The translations under genes were made by a program, and so were the position numbers. Of a stretch of DNA of 64,000 nt, positions 17,483 to 23,904 are shown piece by piece. Origin of the DNA: Pseudaminobacter soli (ex Li et al. 2025) (GTDB lineage: Bacteria > Pseudomonadota > Alphaproteobacteria > Rhizobiales > Rhizobiaceae); assembly GCF_003012705.1 (NCBI RefSeq), contig NZ_PXYL01000019.1:1-64000 (forward strand), given 5' to 3'. The notes under the pieces are model-generated. The model made no database searches. It saw only the letters and a program-made list of their open reading frames with translations, and was not told the origin of the DNA. The stretch's first letter is position 1. The number at the start of each line of letters is the position of its first letter.

Positions 17483-17822
17483 AGCGGGATGCCAGGTGCA
17501 GCGACCCAACAGGCGCTTGCCGCAGATACTGCTGATTGGAAGAGAAAGCCCGCCATGCCCAGTTAGCGGACAATGGAGGGAAGGACGTGACCTGAATATG
17601 GAAAAGCAGATGCGCCAATCTCTTCGGGCGCAAAGCCAACCTGTCTATCGGGATGGCAGGAGAGATAGTGGCGCATGTTGTCTTCTTTCTAGAAACAGAT
17701 TGATCTGATCGAGGCTGCAACCGCGAACGCCGTCACCCGGGGGGAGGAAGATGACGGGCGCTTCGGCGTCCGGCCGGGGACGTCCGCAAGAGCCGCCGGA
17801 GCCATGGCAGGAACACAAACAA

Positions 17823-17847
17823 AACTTGCCCGCCGCGCTGTCGTTCC
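17823..17847 (-). promoter_or_regulatory. Orphan EcfG/RpoE2-type promoter
   Basis: On the minus strand GGAAC, 17 bases, GTT. No well-supported ORF follows, so it may drive a small RNA or an unannotated short peptide. Confidence 0.45.
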
Positions 17848-17860
17848 GAATTGCAGCAAA

Positions 17861-17891
17861 ACGCCCGCCACTAGTCGCAACTGACGGGCGT
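17861..17891. terminator. Hairpin, possible terminator
   Basis: ACGCCCG and CGGGCGT form a 7-bp perfect stem; on the minus strand it is followed by TTTTGC. It sits just upstream of the orphan promoter and could insulate it. Confidence 0.35.
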
Positions 17892-18102
17892 CTCGGCATC
17901 CGGCGCAATGCGCGACCAAGGGCTCGCCGGACCCATTTTCCGCAAGCCAAATTCGCCGCCGCGGCTATTGTTCCTCGGACGGAAAAAGCCCGCTAGCTTT
18001 GAAAGAGGAGGGACGAAAGCAGGACGAATGCACTATTGGAGAAGTTGATCTCCGCCAATGCGGATCAGCGGTCAGGCTGCTAAGGGGCGCGCCATCGATG
18101 CT

Positions 18103-18399
18103 TCAACCGTCTTGCTGCGCTCGCCGAATAAGTTCAACACGATCATGGCAACCTGACCGAACCAGAGCAACCACCCTGCTGTAAAGCAGCACCCCCTCCT
18201 CGCTGTCGCGCCGATAGCCGCGTATGTAGCAAATGTAATCGCAAACGAATTCGATCGCCTGCCTGTCCTCTGAAGTCGGAGCTGTCAACGAAACACACGG
18301 CCCGAGGCCGCCCCTTACATTAGACGTACATGGGTTATTCGGCTCGAAAAGCCCAAAGTCCTCAGAAGCAGCACCGAGCCCTTGCGGCCTGCAACCCAA
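18103..18399 (-). CDS. Hypothetical protein
   Basis: A possible 98-codon gene with a TTG start at 18399, AGAGG 11 bases upstream, placed 49 bases after a stress promoter at 18449. The C-terminal half (DRQAIEFVCDYICYIRGYRRDSEEGVLLYSRVVALVRSGC) has protein-like composition, but no family was recognised. A competing 30-codon frame starts at an ATG 4 bases after the same AGAGG (MTCWVAGRKGS). Only one, or neither, may be real. Confidence 0.3.
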   Translation of the reverse strand: MGCRPQGLGAASEDFGLFEPNNPCTSNVRGGLGPCVSLTAPTSEDRQAIEFVCDYICYIRGYRRDSEEGVLLYSRVVALVRSGCHDRVELIRRAQQDG

Positions 18400-18448
18400 C
18401 AGGTCATCGTACCTCTTAGCGGGATGCCAATTGCCGGGTATTGAAATA

Positions 18449-18473
18449 AACCAGACAGCGCTCTTAAGGTTCC
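18449..18473 (-). promoter_or_regulatory. EcfG/RpoE2-type promoter
   Basis: On the minus strand GGAAC, 17 bases, GTT, upstream of the uncertain ORF at 18103-18399. Confidence 0.55.
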
Positions 18474-18684
18474 ATGAAATTTCGTCGTTCTTCTGTCTGT
18501 TTTCTGGCATGAGAACGGTTGTTTTACTGCAACACAATTGCTGACAGACAAATATCGTCTAGCACCTTGGCACTACTTTCTTTCTACTTTTCGTCTTACG
18601 TAGGCGCCGAAACGAGCTATAAACAGGAGATATACTATAAAAACTTGCCCTTCCCTCCCCACGTTCTGACTGGCTGAACCTTCA

Positions 18685-18709
18685 GGAACTATAGGCGACG
18701 AGGCGAGTT
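18685..18709 (+). promoter_or_regulatory. EcfG/RpoE2-type promoter
   Basis: GGAAC, 17 bases, GTT on the plus strand, 107 bases before the GTG of a possible lipoprotein gene at 18817. Confidence 0.55.
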
Positions 18710-18816
18710 TTAACGCATCGGTGGGCCGCAGCCATGGACGCGGCGTGCAATCCACTCGCGTCCGTTCTGCGCCGAGCAATCGGATGGATGGGCTACCAAG
18801 GACACGGGAGGATGCG

Positions 18817-19188
18817 GTGCGCTGTGCGTTTGCGTCGGCAATACTGATCGGCACGATGGGGTGCGCGGACGCACAGTCGCCCCCGCCTTCCCCACCTCCG
18901 AAATCATACTCGGGAGCTACCGCCAACTTGCCTCCTGCTTCTATCCCAAGGCACCCGGCCATCGAACGACATCGGAACGCTAGAGCTTCCCGCGCCCCTT
19001 CGCCGCGAGGCACTGTCGTCGCTACTCAGCGATGCTCCAACCGTCCATATTCTTCTAACCAGATCCGCACGCCTTGTTCCAGCGAACTCAGATGCGCCGG
19101 TCGGTTGCGAGCTCTCCTAGTCACCTCGGTCAGTTCTTGCGTCAACTTGCCTGCCTCCCAATGTTCGATAACGGCAGGATGGATATAA
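18817..19188 (+). CDS. Possible small lipoprotein
   Basis: A GTG preceded by GGGAGG (5-base spacing) opens a 123-codon frame beginning RCAFASAILIGTMGCADAQ, a lipoprotein-like signal with cysteine at about residue 16, followed by a proline-rich linker (SPPPSPPPKS). The 3' part overlaps the end of the convergent topoisomerase gene by about 160 bases and turns into low-complexity sequence, so the true end may be earlier or the frame may be broken. The stress promoter at 18685 is the main support. Confidence 0.3.
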   Translation: MRCAFASAILIGTMGCADAQSPPPSPPPKSYSGATANLPPASIPRHPAIERHRNARASRAPSPRGTVVATQRCSNRPYSSNQIRTPCSSELRCAGRLRALLVTSVSSCVNLPASQCSITAGWI

Positions 19189-20069
19189 CTTTGGCGGCAG
19201 ACAGCCCGTGTGTTGCGCAGTTCAGTTGCCACACGGTCAATCGCCACGTTGAGAGACTTCCGAACCAGTCTAGCGGCAGCCGGCAACGGCGTTGCGGAAA
19301 GCAATTCAGCAGCTCTCGTGGTGCCTCCCCAAGTTCTGAAAAACTTGGAGCTGAAACCGCGACCAATGGTTTCGCCGATATAGCTGTTTACGTCATTTGA
19401 TGAAATGGGATGGGTTTCCCCATCCGCATCAACGTACTGCAATAGTCTCTGGCCCGGCAAATCTTGAATTTTCCGGATGACATTCGCGATCCGTCGATCA
19501 GAAATCTTCACTGTCCACTGTCTCGCAGCCTTCCCTTGAAAACGGAACTTGAGATCGGCAGCGCCTGCGACCACATGGTCGCTCGTCAGGGTAGTAATCC
19601 CATAACTCCCGTTTGCCGTATAAGATTCGTTGCCGATGCGGATCAGAGTTCGATCGAGCAGCCAGACGGCTGCGGCTATCGCCTTCTGCCGTGGCACCAA
19701 TGGTCGGCGCAAATCTTTGTCCATGCGCTCTCGCAAAACAGAGAGGGAATTGGCGAATTCCGAAAGTTCATTGAATTTCGTGACGTCACGATACTCGATC
19801 CACTTTGGGTGGTAGATGTATTGCTTTCTGCCTTTTTCGTCTCTTCCGGTTACCTGCAGATGCCCATTTGACAAAGGGCAAATCCACACGTCAGACCATG
19901 CTGGAGGGATCGCTAGCGCTCTAATACGCTCCTGTATCGCTTGGGAGGTCGCGGCTTCCCCATTCGCTTCCAGATAACGAAAACCTCGGCCAATCCGGCG
20001 TCGCCTGATGCCTGGCCGGTCATCGGTTACGTAGACGATATTGTCAGGTTCGCTGGTAAGCACTGCCAT
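19026..20069 (-). CDS. DNA topoisomerase IB (bacterial, poxvirus-like)
   Basis: A 347-residue type IB topoisomerase that relaxes supercoils through a 3'-phosphotyrosine. The N-terminal domain includes GFRYLEANG and IRALAIPPAWSDVWICP. The catalytic domain has IGNESYTANGSYGITTL (first active-site arginine region), FRFQGKAARQW (lysine), FRTWGGTTRAAELL (second arginine region) and CRQSYIHPAVI with the active tyrosine. ATG at 20069 was chosen because conserved sequence begins there; an in-frame ATG at 20198 would add a 43-residue leader without family resemblance. It follows the sigma-factor gene on the same strand, 180 bases apart, and could be co-transcribed with it. Confidence 0.88.
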   Translation of the reverse strand: MAVLTSEPDNIVYVTDDRPGIRRRRIGRGFRYLEANGEAATSQAIQERIRALAIPPAWSDVWICPLSNGHLQVTGRDEKGRKQYIYHPKWIEYRDVTKFNELSEFANSLSVLRERMDKDLRRPLVPRQKAIAAAVWLLDRTLIRIGNESYTANGSYGITTLTSDHVVAGAADLKFRFQGKAARQWTVKISDRRIANVIRKIQDLPGQRLLQYVDADGETHPISSNDVNSYIGETIGRGFSSKFFRTWGGTTRAAELLSATPLPAAARLVRKSLNVAIDRVATELRNTRAVCRQSYIHPAVIEHWEAGKLTQELTEVTRRARNRPAHLSSLEQGVRIWLEEYGRLEHR

Positions 20070-20249
20070 TTCCAAAGCGATGTCTCCGCCGATCGAAAGG
20101 CCAGCATTGGACAATCCGACGGCGGCTTTTTGCCTGCCGGGAGCGCTTTTGTGCCGCTCCGAGATCCGTGCTTCGCACAAGATAGCCCGGACGTGCATTC
20201 CGATTCCAAGATGTGAAAACGCCGCGACCGCCGAGCACTTGTCTTCCCA

Positions 20250-20819
20250 TCAATCGCGCCGCACCAAATACGAAATTGCACTTTCGGTACTCGTAGCGGG
20301 TTCGATCAGAGACTGGGGAGAGGTCTCCCCCAAATCTTGAAGAAGGTCCGCACGTGCTCGATTCAGGCGGCTTTTGACGGTTCCGACTGCGCAGCCGCAA
20401 ATTTCGGCGGTTTCCTCATAGCTGACGCCGAGCACGCCTATCAGGACAATCACTTCGCGGTGGCTTCTGGGCAGCCGATCGATTGCCATTACGACTTCCT
20501 TGCCACGCATGCTCCATTCCTGTGTGGCATCACGGGTAGGTCTCGATGAGGCGCATTCCGAACCGGCGGGGGCCTCGCGAATGTAGGACTTCCGCCGCGT
20601 ATAGAACGCATTGCGCATGATGGTGAACAGCCAGGATTTCAACCTTGTGCCCGCCTCAAATTTGTCGAGATTTGCCAGCCCTCTCATGAGGGTCTCTTGG
20701 ACCAAGTCGTCCGCGTCCGTGGGGTCGCCACAGAACGTTCGAGCGAAGGCCCGCAGTGCGGGAATAAGGTCGACAAACTCGGACTGATAGCCATTTCTAG
20801 TTAGACTGGTGCGATCCAA
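20250..20819 (-). CDS. ECF sigma factor, EcfG/RpoE2-like
   Basis: A 189-residue ECF sigma factor. Region 2 is IPALRAFARTFCGDPTDADDLVQETLMRGL ... GTRLKSWLFTIMRNAFYTRRK, and region 4 is AIDRLPRSHREVIVLIGVLGVSYEETAEICGCAVGTVKSRLNRARADL. The ADDLVQ and GT-KSWLFTIMRN-F signatures are those of EcfG, the general stress sigma of alphaproteobacteria. It probably directs the GGAAC-N17-(G/A)TT promoters scattered through 15-33 kb. Its own upstream region has GGAAC-N17-ATT, allowing autoregulation. A NepR-like small gene is divergent. No phyR-type response regulator is in the window, so it may be an island-borne paralogue answering to a chromosomal PhyR. Confidence 0.88.
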   Translation of the reverse strand: MDRTSLTRNGYQSEFVDLIPALRAFARTFCGDPTDADDLVQETLMRGLANLDKFEAGTRLKSWLFTIMRNAFYTRRKSYIREAPAGSECASSRPTRDATQEWSMRGKEVVMAIDRLPRSHREVIVLIGVLGVSYEETAEICGCAVGTVKSRLNRARADLLQDLGETSPQSLIEPATSTESAISYLVRRD

Positions 20820-20864
20820 CGTCTCGCTCCCATAGCGGTCATCGGGGATAAAGCGTTAAAGGGT

Positions 20865-20889
20865 AATGCCACTCCAGAATCGAGGTTCC
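20865..20889 (-). promoter_or_regulatory. EcfG/RpoE2-type promoter of the sigma gene
   Basis: On the minus strand GGAAC, 17 bases, ATT, ending 45 bases before the ECF sigma start codon. The -10 element has A instead of G in its first position, still within GGAAC-N18-TT. Confidence 0.55.
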
Positions 20890-21041
20890 ATCCGCTTTTG
20901 CCCTTTTTTCGGAATCTTCGGGACCACCAAACTCATAGGATTGATTGGCGTTCGCGATTGCGTGAAAAGCCCAAATTCGGCTTGAAACCGCGCTATCTTG
21001 CCTGAATGATTTAATGAACCGCTTCAGGAGAGATCAGCTCC

Positions 21042-21224
21042 ATGGCTAAGAATACTTTGAAGCCGAAGTCTGCCGACGACATGGCACTCTTTCAAAAATC
21101 GCTCGTGAAGATGGAGCTTAAATCTCTTCTTGTTTCAATCGAGGAAGAAGTCGTTCCGCCGCGACTTACCTTTTTGGCAGACAGGCTAATAAGGGCACTT
21201 ATCGAACAACAAACCAAGAAATAA
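21042..21224 (+). CDS. NepR-like anti-sigma factor (probable)
   Basis: A 60-residue protein encoded divergently from the ECF sigma gene. Its C-terminal half, LKSLLVSIEEEVVPPRLTFLADRLIRAL, can be aligned with the NepR core pattern (L..xY..xxxEPVPDRxxxLLxxL): a first helix, an E-x-V-P-x-R turn, then a second helix. NepR binds EcfG sigma factors until phosphorylated PhyR removes it. Length, position beside an EcfG-like sigma and the motif support the call, but the sequence is divergent (VPPR instead of VPDR), so it remains tentative. AGGAGAG lies about 10 bases before the ATG. Confidence 0.45.
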   Translation: MAKNTLKPKSADDMALFQKSLVKMELKSLLVSIEEEVVPPRLTFLADRLIRALIEQQTKK

Positions 21225-21366
21225 CCGGCTCCATCGAAGCAGGTTTCATAGTCTGGCTGTCTTGAAAAACGGAAACGGGATGGGCAGTAGGCCCGATCCT
21301 CGATCCATCGACCTCATTGGGCGAGAGCTATGAACGGCTTGCAACACCATCACGGTGACTGAAGGC

Positions 21367-21391
21367 GGAACGTTTGTCATTCAATGCCGTT
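21367..21391 (+). promoter_or_regulatory. EcfG/RpoE2-type promoter
   Basis: GGAAC, 17 bases, GTT, ending 30 bases before the ATG at 21422. It overlaps a possible TTG start at 21374, which excludes that longer reading. Confidence 0.75.
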
Positions 21392-21421
21392 CTGGGAGGA
21401 GATACTGCAAAGGATCCGCCT

Positions 21422-21760
21422 ATGCCTGAACCAACAAGATCAGAAAACCCGAATGTTCGGAACGTTCAAAGGGCGTTCGAGAAACAGATTTCGGAACTGC
21501 GCAGCGAGATAGGCAGAATTAACAAGACCATCGAGGAGCGTGGGGCGGAGATAACGCGGGAAGCCATCGAGGCCGCATCGGCCCGCGCTTCGCGCGCAGC
21601 GAGGCGCGTTGCCGCCGAAACGCAATCGATTTCCGAGGTAGCGCGCGAAAACCCGGGAACGACCGGCATGGCTCTTGGAACGGCGGCGTTGCTCGGTTTT
21701 GTAGTTGGTATCACGGTAGGCATGGCCTCGCGGGCGCCCGCCAGGCGTTATTGGAGCTAA
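21422..21760 (+). CDS. ElaB/YqjD-like (DUF883) membrane protein
   Basis: A 112-residue protein with an N-terminal amphipathic coiled-coil (VQRAFEKQISELRSEIGRINKTIEERG), an alanine-rich helical stretch and a C-terminal transmembrane segment with glycine-zipper spacing (GMALGTAALLGFVVGITVGMASR). This is the architecture of tail-anchored YqjD/ElaB proteins, which in E. coli associate with ribosomes at the membrane in stationary phase. AAGGA precedes the ATG by 7 bases. Confidence 0.75.
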   Translation: MPEPTRSENPNVRNVQRAFEKQISELRSEIGRINKTIEERGAEITREAIEAASARASRAARRVAAETQSISEVARENPGTTGMALGTAALLGFVVGITVGMASRAPARRYWS

Positions 21761-21927
21761 ATGTCCAAATCCTCCCGCTGCAACGGCGCGTCTCCTGTGC
21801 GCGATGCCACTACGACGCGGATGCCTTTCAGGTCTCCGAGATTTTGAGTGCAGACGCCGTTGCGTGCGGCCCTGACTTGGCAAACGGGTGCCAGCACATC
21901 TCTACCTGAGACGAGCTTCTGGCGCGT

Positions 21928-21952
21928 GGAACCACAGGCTTCAATGCAGGTT
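21928..21952 (+). promoter_or_regulatory. EcfG/RpoE2-type promoter
   Basis: GGAAC, 17 bases, GTT, ending 53 bases before the Nramp-related gene. Confidence 0.75.
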
Positions 21953-22005
21953 CTGCCTTAGATTACGCCGCTCTATGCCGGCTAAACTGTCGATGAGCCA
22001 GCCCC

Positions 22006-23301
22006 ATGTTCAAAGATGCAAAAGCGAACGGCCGATTGGCTATTCCCTTCAAAGGACGCATTGCTAGAGTACTTGGCCCGGGCCTAATTACCGGCGCGTC
22101 GGATGACGATCCGAGCGGAATTGCGACATATTCGCAAACAGGTGCCCAGTTCGGATACGTTCCCACCTGGACCTTGGTTTTCTCCTATCCCTTGATGGTT
22201 GCGATTCAAATCATCAGCGCGAGTCTAGGGCGCACGACAGGCAAAGGCATCGCCGGCAATCTTCGTAAGTGGTACCCGCCTTGGCTTCTGTATGCCAGCG
22301 TGTCGCTGCTTCTGGTCGCCAACACGATCAATGTCGGGGCAGACATTGGAGCAATGGCGGACGCTGTCCGTGTCCTTATTGGGGGTCCACAACTTGCATA
22401 TGTTTTGTTCTTTGGCTGCGTTTGTGTGGCTATGCAGGTCTATATTCCGTACAAACGCTACGTGAATGTCTTGCGAGGGCTCACGCTTGCGCTCCTAGCG
22501 TACATCGTGACCCTTTTCTTTGTGCATGTGAATTTTCGCAGCTTGGCTTCAAGTATATTTATTCCGCACATATCATTCGAAACAAAATATCTTACGGCAA
22601 TAGTCGCCATCTTCGGCACGACCATTAGTCCATATCTATTCTTCTGGCAGGCTTCCGAGGAAGTGGAGGACATTAGAGCAATCTCGGAACGTAAGCCGTT
22701 GGTGCAAGCGCCGGACCAGAAACAGGATGCCCAATTTCGCATCGCAGTGGACACCTTCGCCGGAATGGCACTCTCCAATATTGTTGCCCTGGCGATCATG
22801 ATAACGGCTGCAGCCACACTCCATGCAAGCGGCCTGACCAACATTCAAACCTCCGCCCAGGCAGCGGAGGCGCTCAAGCCCGCAGCAGGCGTCTTTGCAG
22901 GATCAATTTTCGCGCTTGGCGTGATCGGGACAGGTCTTTTGGCCGTGCCAGTACTGGCCGGCTCGGCAGCTTATGCAGTTGGAGAGAGCCTTCGCTGGCC
23001 TACCGGCCTTGACCGCAAGCCCAGGCAGGCCAAAGCATTTTACGCCACGATAGCCGGCGCTACTGGCATAGGCGTGGCGCTCAACTTCAGCCCGGTCGGG
23101 CCGATTGAGGCGCTTTATTGGAGCGCTGTCATCAACGGTGTTGTGGCGGTCCCAATAATGATCGTTATGATGCTTATGTCGTCAAACACGCGTATAATGG
23201 GCGACGCCCCAATAGGGCCCCGGCTCAAGTTCTTTGGTTGGCTGTCAACGGTAGTCATGGGATTCACGGCAACAGCCATGATATTGACAGCTTTTCTTTG
23301 A
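22006..23301 (+). CDS. Nramp-related divalent metal transporter, non-canonical site
   Basis: A 431-residue membrane protein with about 11 helices of the LeuT-like Nramp fold. The helix-1 metal motif, usually DPGN, is DPSG here (residues 35-38, in TGASDDDPSG), and the helix-6 motif, usually MPHN, is TISPY (residues 206-210, in FGTTISPYLFFWQASEE). Loss of the metal-liganding methionine is a feature of the Nramp-related magnesium transporters (NRMT), so Mg2+ or Mn2+ rather than Fe2+ transport is the better guess. Codon use is somewhat more AT-rich than its neighbours. Expressed from a stress promoter 53 bases upstream. Confidence 0.85.
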   Translation: MFKDAKANGRLAIPFKGRIARVLGPGLITGASDDDPSGIATYSQTGAQFGYVPTWTLVFSYPLMVAIQIISASLGRTTGKGIAGNLRKWYPPWLLYASVSLLLVANTINVGADIGAMADAVRVLIGGPQLAYVLFFGCVCVAMQVYIPYKRYVNVLRGLTLALLAYIVTLFFVHVNFRSLASSIFIPHISFETKYLTAIVAIFGTTISPYLFFWQASEEVEDIRAISERKPLVQAPDQKQDAQFRIAVDTFAGMALSNIVALAIMITAAATLHASGLTNIQTSAQAAEALKPAAGVFAGSIFALGVIGTGLLAVPVLAGSAAYAVGESLRWPTGLDRKPRQAKAFYATIAGATGIGVALNFSPVGPIEALYWSAVINGVVAVPIMIVMMLMSSNTRIMGDAPIGPRLKFFGWLSTVVMGFTATAMILTAFL

Positions 23302-23333
23302 CTTCCGCTCACTTGGCCGACCGGACTCTGCCG

Positions 23334-23726
23334 TTACCGTTTCCACCGGCCTTCGTATTTGAACTCCGGCGCGGATTTCAGTTCGTCTTTGGTTGCATTC
23401 ATAGTTGCAGTCCACTTCTTATCGCTGTCGAGATAAGAGACTTTCACTGCGCTCGGACTGACTACAACATAATGCTCATCCATACCGAGGAAACCGGCAA
23501 CTGAGAGAATGTATCCAACGAGCGTATTGTTGTTGAGAACCAGATCCTTAATTTCTCCGATCTTTTCATTGTTGTCGTTGGTAACCTTCAATCCAATCAG
23601 GTCGTAGCTAAGCTCGCCGGACTGGGGGACGGCGACAAAAGTGTCGGAAGAAGTTCCGGCTGCGTGCGCTTGCGCCAAAGCTGCGAGTGCAGCCGAGAAA
23701 GTGAGTGCGAGGATTGCCTTACGCAT
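23334..23726 (-). CDS. Exported PRC-barrel domain protein
   Basis: A 130-residue protein with a signal peptide (ILALTFSAALAALAQAHAAG) and a PRC-barrel: YDLIGLKVTNDNNEKIGEIKDLVLNNNTLVGYILSVAGFLGMDEHYVVV. Periplasmic relatives of the cytoplasmic PRC-barrel stress proteins, function unknown. ATG at 23726 has AGGAGAAAGG upstream; an ATG 39 bases further up would spoil the signal peptide. Confidence 0.85.
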   Translation of the reverse strand: MRKAILALTFSAALAALAQAHAAGTSSDTFVAVPQSGELSYDLIGLKVTNDNNEKIGEIKDLVLNNNTLVGYILSVAGFLGMDEHYVVVSPSAVKVSYLDSDKKWTATMNATKDELKSAPEFKYEGRWKR

Positions 23727-23763
23727 GACCTTTCTCCTTAGCTTCAAGGGTGGTTGCGGCCTC

Positions 23764-23788
23764 AATTCGTTAGCCTCGGCAATGTTCC
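23764..23788 (-). promoter_or_regulatory. EcfG/RpoE2-type promoter
   Basis: On the minus strand GGAAC, 17 bases, ATT, ending 37 bases before the exported PRC-barrel gene. Confidence 0.6.
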
Positions 23789-23904
23789 TTTTTTTCCGTT
23801 CAATTTTTGATCTTTGCTCCCGCAGCTAATATGGGATGAGGGGCAGTGTCCGCCGATTATGATCGGCAATCCGATCGCGCCGGTCGATTTCCCAAATCCA
23901 GCCG

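Larger units (their letters stand above)
17319..18102. other. Gene-poor stretch with two stress promoters
   Basis: About 780 bases with no convincing protein gene. It contains two minus-strand GGAAC-N17-GTT sites (17458 and 17823) and a hairpin ACGCCCG/CGGGCGT at 17861-17891. A minus-strand frame of 38 codons starts at an ATG about 17802 (APAALADVPGRTPKRPSSSS) without a ribosome-binding site. A small RNA is as likely as a peptide. Confidence 0.45.

Noticed and set aside
17328-17720. 130-codon minus-strand frame
   Set aside because: Starts upstream of a stress promoter's likely transcript, has no ribosome-binding site and is low in protein-like character.
18573-19013. 146-codon minus-strand frame
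   Set aside because: No ribosome-binding site, glycine-rich with no motif; the opposite-strand ORF with promoter and SD is the better candidate.
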